From Pseudopyrenochaeta lycopersici (Eukaryota; Ascomycota; Dothideomycetes; Pleosporales; Pseudopyrenochaetaceae): 64,000 nucleotides of DNA. Made by a program: the position numbers and the translations under genes. Positions 57,256 to 64,000 of this stretch are shown piece after piece. Location of the stretch: NCBI GenBank assembly GCA_003313425.1, contig NHZP01000015.1, forward strand, positions 1-64,000. The letters are read 5' to 3'. The notes under the pieces are model-generated. The model searched no databases and was not told the origin of the DNA. It saw only the letters and a list, made by a program, of their open reading frames with translations. Each line of letters opens with the position of its first letter. The first letter of the stretch is position 1.

Positions 57256-59378
57256 CCGAGGCTCACCTCGTAACGCCCGGCCCCTCATAACGCCCGCTCC
57301 TCAACAATTGCACGGTTTTTTCAACACCACGTATCTCAACCAATATGGACCCAGTTATAGATGCGCTTACAGCTATCAACTCCTTAGAGTCTGGAGAAGA
57401 TATTAATTACACAAAATTGGCGAATACCTATGGCGTTGACCGTAGAACGATCGCAAGGCGGCACCAGCTCATTTCAACCTCGCGAGAAGTCAAAGCTCAA
57501 AATCAACAAAATCTCCATCCACACTAAGAAAAGGAGCTTATCCAGTACATCATCCAGCTCACTAAGTGAGGCCTGCCACCTAGTAAGGCTATGATTCGAA
57601 ACTTTACGTCTTAAACAGCTAAAAAAGAGATTAGAAAGAACTAGGTTGATCGCTTTGTTAAGCGGCACAGTATCTATCTTATCTCTTAATATGCAGTTAG
57701 TATAGATAACAGCTGCTATAAGGCTGATTCCTTTAATAAGTATAGCCTCTATTTTAAGCTTTTAGATAATAAGATTAAGCAATATAAGATAGAAGCTTAG
57801 CATATATATAATATAGATGAAAAGGGGTTCCTATTAGGAGTAATAGGCAGGTTAAAGAGGATATTCAGCAGGACCTTATATAAGCAGGGGAACTATAGAT
57901 CCTTTATCTAGGGTAGTAATAGAGAGTGGATTACCTTAATAGCCTGCATCTGCGCAGATAGATTATCTCTAGAGCCTGCCCTAATATTTTAGTTAGCCTT
58001 ATGCTTAATCTAGGATAGCTAGCTGCAAGAGTTTAATCTTAAGGATAATTAAGCTCGCTTTACCTTATCTCCCTTAGGATAGATAAACAACGATATAGGC
58101 CTAGCATAGCTAAAACAAGTGTTTAATCGCAACACTAAGGCAAAAGCTTAATCCTCCTATTAATTACTTATCCTTAATAGCTATAGATCTTATATTTCTA
58201 TAGATTTTATTAACTATTGCGACTAAAATAAGATCCTCCTAGCTATCTATCCTCCTTACTTAACCTATAGCTTACAACTACTTAATGTAAGTATATTTAA
58301 GCCTCTCTTACTTACAGACTTAGAGGAGATCTTATAGTTGATAGAGAGAAGCTAGGGGTTAGTCTCTATTAGTAAAAGAGACTTCTATCCTTTCTTTAAA
58401 GTAGCCTAGGCAGCTTTATTTAAAAAAGAGACTATCCTTAAGGCCTTTAAGGGAACTAGCCTATTACTCTTTAATCCTAAGGTTATCTTTAAAAGGTTTA
58501 ACACTAGGCTAGCTATGCAGGGGAATATAAGCGATAGTAAGTCCTTAGAGCTGAGTGCTAAGAATTAGAGGGAGCTAGAGGCGCTAGTACGCTACGTTAT
58601 CACGCATCGCGAGGATAAAGGGGCTAGAAAGCTTAGCAGGATCTTTTACTATATCTGCACTAAAAAGGCTATCCTTAAGCATAAAGTAACAGCTATAAGA
58701 GGCGCTCTTATCTATAAGAGGAAGCGCAGGAAGCAGAGTAAGGTCCTCTTATTGCAGCTAGATAAGGACTATTATAGTAGTGCTGTGTTCTAGTTACCTA
58801 AGAAGGTAAAGGAGGCACGTGACTGACAGGAGGCTAGAGCTCGCAAGGAGGATAAGCAGCAACGTTAAAAGCTTGAAGCAGCTAAGCATTGTAAGGAGTA
58901 AAAGCAGGCTAAGGCTAAGATAGTTCAAGTAAGGCGAGTAGCTAGGGCTGAGGCTAGGTTACTGCGGCAGAGGGAAAAGGCAGATCGAGCTGCTGATCAG
59001 GCCGCCAGGCGGGCTGCTCGCAAGGCTACAAAACGACTCAAACAAGCTCTTAAATTGTCCCAAAAAGGAAAAAAGAGCAGCCTTAAAACTGCTGCAGAGG
59101 CTGTTACTAGAAAAAGGCAGGTTGTGAGGCCTCGCAGTGGTGAGAAGGCCGCAGGTGCAGAATCAGGCCTACCGCCTGTTTTGTCACGTGGCGGCCGCGA
59201 AATCAAAGTTCCTATCAAGTACCAGTAGCTCTAGATAGCTATTAGCCTTATGAATCGATCCACCAGAAAAAATCGCGATAATAGCTATAGTATAAGGCTC
59301 AATAGCCTCAAGTTTATTAATGGGTTTGATGTTCGGAGTGGGCGTTACGAGGGCCGGGCGTTACGAGGTGAGCCTCGG
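57256..59378 (+). mobile_element. Pogo/Fot1 copy inserted into its own family, RIP-degraded
   Basis: The element is 2,123 bp with terminal repeats CCGAGGCTCACCTCGTAACG... and TA flanks at 57,254-57,255 and 59,379-59,380. It aligns over its whole length with the element at 53,554-55,677, but the terminal repeats differ (ACGCCCGG blocks instead of ACGCACCA), so it may be a separate subfamily. Confidence 0.88.
57345..59184 (+). pseudogene. Pogo/Fot1 transposase, heavily RIP-mutated
   Basis: The first 61 codons (MDPVIDALTAINSLESGEDI onward) are open to the TAA at 57,525. Beyond this the alignment with the transposase at 53,622-55,481 continues codon by codon, with many CAA/CAG to TAA/TAG and TGG to TAG changes, for example at the LLILDSHGSH region (now CTTATCCTTAATAGCTATAG). 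Almost all differences are C-to-T or G-to-A. The last 300 bp are less mutated. Confidence 0.85.
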
Positions 59379-59420
59379 TATAGCGTTAACTACGGCGGAC
59401 GATTACAGGGTGTAGTGCAA

Positions 59421-61168
59421 TAGCCATTTTCTGAGCCGAGGAAAACCAAAACCTCCAAAATAACTAACATTAATTATTATACAAGTATAAATTATAGTAT
59501 AAAAAAATAAAAAGGAAATAAAACTAAAACTGTTAATCGTATTAGGTATCGTACTAAGCACCTTTAACTCCTATTTTCCTATTTTTTTCCTTTCCCCTAC
59601 TCGTCTGAGCCTTCTTCCTCCTTATTTTCTTCCTCTTCCTCCTTATCTTCTTCCTCCTCGTCTTCTTCCTCCTCGTCTTCTTCCTCCTTGTCTTCTTCCT
59701 CCTCGTCTTCTTCCTTATTATTGTCTAATGCTCCCTAAGCAGAGTACTTTACGCTATAGTCTTGCTACTTATAGTTTCTACAGGCACTATTCTAGGCGCC
59801 TAGAAGGCTCGTATAACTAGTAAATAGCTTTAGACTAGTAGCTAAGTAATAATTACTATATGCCTATATATTTTAGTGTTATACAAGTAATTTTAGGGGG
59901 GAACTTACTTTAAGATTTTCTTATCTACAGCTTTAGATAAGTATAGCATTAATATATAATTGCTAACTACTACGAATTTATAATTCTTTTATATATATTA
60001 ACTAAGACTTAATGTTATAGGTACTCTTATTATACGCATCTCTCTATTAGTCCTGTAAATTTATTAGTTATATAACTCTAATATTTAGGAGGGATTTACA
60101 TTATAGTATAGGCCTTAAAGTACTAAATCTAGGTAGGTACTGCCTGTATACTAGGTTACAGCTATATAAGCCTAAGAGTTAGTTAGGTTATACAAGTACA
60201 GATTAGAAGAAGGTTTATTACTTACACTTAGATTTAAACCTAGGGCTGTTGCGGTAGTAGCAGTTAGAGTAGACATATTTATAACTATTCTATCTCTTTC
60301 TTATATTACATAGTTATATAATAATTATTTAAATATATATACCTTATAAAATATAATTATCTTATATATTAGGTTAATTTTTATTAAGATTAAGGTAAGA
60401 GATTATATTTATTTACTTTATAATACAGGATAAAGTAAGAAAGGAGTATTAAGGAAGGAATAAGGTAAAGAGAAGAGTTATATAATAAAGAAAGTTGCGT
60501 TTAGAGTAAAGAAATATGTAAAAAGGGCTTATATAATAGTAATAAGAGTAAGAAAAGATTATACTTAGCCTTTCTATCTACGTTTACTACAAAGATTATA
60601 TAGTAAATTATTATATAAGATACTTTTAGTTCTTAGAAAAAGAATATTAGATAGACTATCCTCTTTAAGGAGAGTATTATTATTATATAAGGGTACTCCC
60701 TTCTTATGTAAAAGTGTTTATATTTAGCCTATATTCTCTCTTATATTTAGAGGTATTTTAGAATCTTATAGTATAGATACCTGTAAAATATTCTTCTTTT
60801 AGCTACTATATAATAGTACTATTCTCTTTTTTAGCTAATAAAGTTTATTATCTACTTTATTCTTTACTTAAGTACTAGAAGATAGTATATATGTACGCAT
60901 AGTACTCTTTCTAGTAAAAAACTTAGCCTTCTCTTCCTTAATAAATAGGGGTTTTCCCTTTAGCTTCTTTATATAATATAGAAGTAGGGAAGGTGTAATA
61001 GGAGTAGGAGACTTAGGCTAAGGCTCGTACACAGTATCTTTAAAACAGACATAAACTTAAATTATACTCTTACCTAATTAGAGAAATAAGGCTAATTTAA
61101 TAAGCTAATATATTATATAGCTTCTTTTTATAAAAGCTAAGAGCTTTACTAGGCTAGTTTTAGTATTA
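59421..61168. other. AT-rich RIP-degraded block with an acidic microsatellite
   Basis: At 59,620-59,720 a 15-bp TCTTCTTCCTCCTCG repeat (about six units) would encode Glu/Asp repeats on the minus strand. The rest is very AT-rich (TpA) with no gene, and probably is the decayed remains of other elements. Confidence 0.6.
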
Positions 61169-62518
61169 CAGTGCCCTTCCAAAAGTTCTCGCCGCGCTAG
61201 TGCGACGCGCCCCATCACAACAACACCACCTCAACTTTGCAGTATTATAATTATGCCACTACAACGCCAAATTCTTCAAGAAATAGACTAAAATACGCGC
61301 AGACGTCCTAATTTAACAGTCCAGCAGCGGAATTAAATTATTAGCATGCTGCATGGTGGTGCTACAGTCGCTGAAGTTGCTGACGCGTTTGGCCGCAGTG
61401 AACGCGGTATACGCGACATTAGGAAAAGATATTAACAAACTGGCAAAACAACAGATAAACCTCGCAGCGGTAGACTACCTATACTATCGCTTTATCAGAA
61501 GAAGATCATCTATCGCAAAGCACGCGCACAGCCAAAAATTACGTACAAAGAGCTAGCTGAAGAGGCAGTAGTCATGAATCCAGATAGCACTACTTTGAAG
61601 CCACCTAGCCATTCCACATTGCGGCGGTATCTTAAAGGACAAGGCCTCACTAAATCTCCTTATAAAAAGCGTCTAAAGCTTAACAAATCGCGTGCGTTGC
61701 GGCGGCTTAAGTTCTGTAGAGAGTACTCTTCTTTCCCGTGGCATCGACGCACTATGCGCTTCTTAGATGAGTGCTCCTTTTAGAAGGGCTCAGGGTAAAC
61801 ACAAGAGTGGGTATTTCGCAATTTATAAGAGAAATAGAAGATAATAATGCTTTAAACCTATAGCTGTGGTAAGAAGGTAGCACAGATGGTGTGGGGTTTA
61901 ATATGGCTGGATGAACGTGGGTGTGCGCAGAGGAGCCCTCTGGTTATAATGGAGCGCGATCCTGATGCTCCAAACTATGGATACTCCGCCAAAAGTTACA
62001 TCAAGGCTTTGAAGAAAGGCCTCTTACGATCATGGCGTCGTTCACAGCTTTTCATGCAGGACAACGCGCGCGTACATACAGCTGCAGCCACAAGGAGATT
62101 TCTGGCTGAGCACCACATCAGTACTGTTGACTGGCCACCCTACTCACCTGATCTCAACCCAATTGAGCACCTCTGGTGGTATCTCAAAAAGCTCATGTAT
62201 AGATCCTATCCTTAGTACAACAATTATAGTCAAGCTATAGAGGAGTGGGATGGCTTTTGCGCTGCATTGAAAAGTTGCTGGCGTCGCATACCAGCCAGCC
62301 TGATTCGGCGCCTTATCATGAGCATGCCACGACGAATTGATGCATGCAAGAAAGCGCGAGGGTGGCAAACGAAATATTGAACCCGTGCGCAACTACTGCT
62401 TCAAAAAAAATTAAATTATATTATATATTGGCTGAGATTCATGGTGTTGAAGTTTTGTGCCCATGTGCTGGTGAGGGTGGCTCGTGCGTGCGCGGCGAGA
62501 ACTTTTGGAAGGGCACTG
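61169..62518 (+). mobile_element. Tc1-like DD34E transposon with 29-bp perfect terminal repeats
   Basis: The element is 1,350 bp. Both ends read CAGTGCCCTTCCAAAAGTTC and continue identically for 9 more bp. TA flanks are at 61,167-61,168 and 62,519-62,520. The plus-strand transposase resembles that of the element at 10,901-12,228, though the terminal repeats differ. Confidence 0.93.
61253..62380 (+). pseudogene. Tc1-like transposase with about nine stops
   Basis: One frame of 375 codons from ATG 61,253 to TGA 62,378-62,380 without indels. The HTH part reads MLHGGATVAEVADAFGRSER. The catalytic part has MRFLDECSF (Asp 1), FMQDNARVHTA (Asp 2) and YSPDLNPIEHLWW (Glu) with 34 residues between Asp and Glu. 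The WQTKY end is shared with the transposase at 11,039-12,145. The stops are TAA/TAG at sites where Gln or Trp is expected, so RIP is the likely cause. Confidence 0.92.
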
Positions 62519-62520
62519 TA

Positions 62521-63040
62521 ACTTAAGTTATAAGGTACTGTAGTAGTTTATTATATAACTCCTCTTACTCTTTATCTATATTATTCAAGATATAGTTATT
62601 AAGAAAGTTATCTACCCTTTTAATATTATTATTAGTAAGCGTAAGAGATAAAGGATCTAAATTAATTAGTAAAACCTTAAAATATACTAATATTACGTAT
62701 AAAATATTTAAGACTTATCTATAATAAACTAGTAGCTATGTATACTATATATATCCTTAGACAAGTAGTATATATACTATAGCTAAACTTTAAGAAATAT
62801 CTTCTTAACTATTATACTGCAGCCTTATAGTAGTTACTAGTAGGCGCTATTAATAGCTGTATAAGCGTAAGTACGCTAAGATTTAGTAGATTACTATAGT
62901 ACCTAGATAGAAGCTAATAGGATAAATAATCCTTTCTTTACTTTTAGTATTAGTTTATTATTGTCTAACCTAATAACCTTATCTTATAGGCCTAGAAGAA
63001 ATCTAGCTTGTACAGTACTACTACCCATACTTGGGCAAAA
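62521..63040. other. AT-rich sequence, no gene found
   Basis: TpA-rich, with all frames closed. Probably old repeat DNA between the Tc1 element and the hAT element end. Confidence 0.5.
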
Positions 63041-63160
63041 TTGTACAACTGTAGTATAGCCTCATACTACACAACAAATGTAGTATGAGCTTTATACTAC
63101 AACTACGCGTTGTATTATGTGTAGTATGCCTGTTGTATAATATGTTGTTTACACGTGATA
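63041..63160. repeat. GTAGTAT/ATACTAC inverted-repeat cluster at the end of a hAT element
   Basis: At least three short stem pairs, such as GTAGTATAGCCTCATACTAC (63,052-63,071) and GTAGTATGAGCTTTATACTAC, plus single GTAGTAT copies. They lie just outside the C-terminal end of the hAT transposase, where hAT elements carry subterminal repeats. The exact terminus was not found. Confidence 0.55.
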
Positions 63161-63219
63161 ATAAATCTATAATCTGAGGTTAATTTCGTGTTAGGTCTCT
63201 AAAACGGCTTAAAATGGCT

Positions 63220-64000
63220 GTATTTGCCTATTATGATAGTTAACTATCTATTCTATCTTATCTGAGTTAAAATCTAGCTTAACTGCTATGTTATTCACCC
63301 CTTTAATCGCCGTAATAATGTGTACGATATTAATATAACCGTTCCTTAGCTAATTGCTGATATACTTAAGTCTTTTAAGGTTCTCTGCTGTTATCTGAAG
63401 CCTGTCCTATGACTGCGTACGACGAGCACCTGAAAAGGTTCGTTCTGGCTCTGCTAATAAGGGAGGGATTGAGAGGATATTGATGGCTATGCGATGGAGC
63501 CGTGGATAACGCTGTCGCTGTTCTAGTAAACACTACTATTCTAAGGGAGTTAGAGGCTTGATTGCGATAGGCCTAGCGTTGATAAATAGCTGTACATTGT
63601 CCTTATCTGTGAGATCAGCCGTCTTAACCTGTAGAGAGCGTTTCAATTGATCTAGCTCGTTTTTCGGTGTTTCCAGAGAAGGTGGAGAGCTATTAACCTC
63701 TATGAGATTATCCTTAGACAGATTAAGCGGCATATTTTTATATTTGTCCTCCTAAATACGATGTGTAGCATTAAGAGCCTTCTAATGCTATTGTGCTGGC
63801 TAGTTCTGTGTAAGATATCGGCTTCTCTTCGAGGGATTAAGTAGGATCGCGGCGGCGTACACGGGAACGGTATTAGTGAGTTTGTAATACTTGTTAAGGA
63901 TGAACCATCCTATCTTGATCGAATGAACCATTCGAATATCCTTTCGCTCTCTAGATAAGTATAGATTCTATAGATCTATTAGCTGTTTAATAATAAAGCT
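63220..64000 (-). pseudogene. hAT transposase, C-terminal part, runs off the window
   Basis: The minus strand reads LNKYYKLTNTVPVYAAAILL, NPSKRSRYL, then MPLNLSKDNLIEVN (63,733), KPLTPLE followed by two stops TAG TAG (63,533-63,538). The hAT dimerisation block comes next: YPRLHRIAINILSI, LLAEPERTFSGARRTQS, stop, DRLQITAENLKRLKYISN. The two stops stand where hAT proteins have two Trp residues, so TGGTGG became TAGTAG, and a third Trp is lost the same way. The N-terminal half lies beyond 64,000. Confidence 0.88.

Overview
The window is nuclear DNA of a filamentous ascomycete (Pezizomycotina). Introns are short (about 46-101 bp) with GT..AG ends. The mobile elements are fungal families (Tc1, pogo/Fot1, hAT, Ty1/copia, Ty3/gypsy). 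Most repeats show repeat-induced point mutation (RIP): Gln codons CAA/CAG have become TAA/TAG, Trp TGG has become TAG, TpA is very common and CpA is scarce, while reading frames mostly stay free of indels. Genus cannot be read from the sequence.

Left zone, about 1-32 kb, is a RIP-degraded, probably subtelomeric repeat block. It holds four minus-strand relatives of the OrsD / telomere-linked-helicase type. One OrsD-type copy has no recognisable helicase (about 1.56-5.88 kb). Three OrsD-RecQ copies follow (about 6.09-10.46, 12.77-17.90, and 19.38-28.79 kb). They are head-to-tail and separated by shared flanks and an about 81-bp minisatellite. The third copy is split by a complete Ty1/copia element (21,177-26,442; 194-bp LTRs; 5-bp target duplication). 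A Tc1-type element (10,901-12,228) sits in the minisatellite, and the uninterrupted site can be seen at about 18,935. A gypsy integrase/chromodomain remnant and a gag-like remnant follow (29.1-31.8 kb).

Middle zone, about 32-51 kb, has ordinary base composition. It holds a decayed bZIP transcription factor gene (32,947-33,945), a broken pogo element (33,979-35,689), an intact three-exon gene for a secreted DUF4360 protein (complement 35,891-36,671), a long mostly empty stretch with several short tandem repeats, and a divergent pair of intact large genes: a 606-aa protein on the minus strand (43,641-45,514) and an about 1,187-aa propeller-like plus hydrophobic-helical protein on the plus strand (47,102-50,812). 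Their start codons are 1.6 kb apart. This pair is the best candidate for an undescribed system.

Right zone, about 51-64 kb, is a transposon nest. A pogo element (50,984-53,551) carries a 723-bp palindromic MITE. A nearly intact pogo/Fot1 element (53,554-55,677) with related terminal repeats abuts it exactly at its TA target site. A mariner-like remnant follows, then a pogo copy inserted into another copy of its own family (57,108-59,420), a Tc1-type element with 29-bp perfect terminal repeats (61,169-62,518), and the C-terminal end of a hAT transposase running off the right edge. No tRNA, rRNA or CRISPR array was found.
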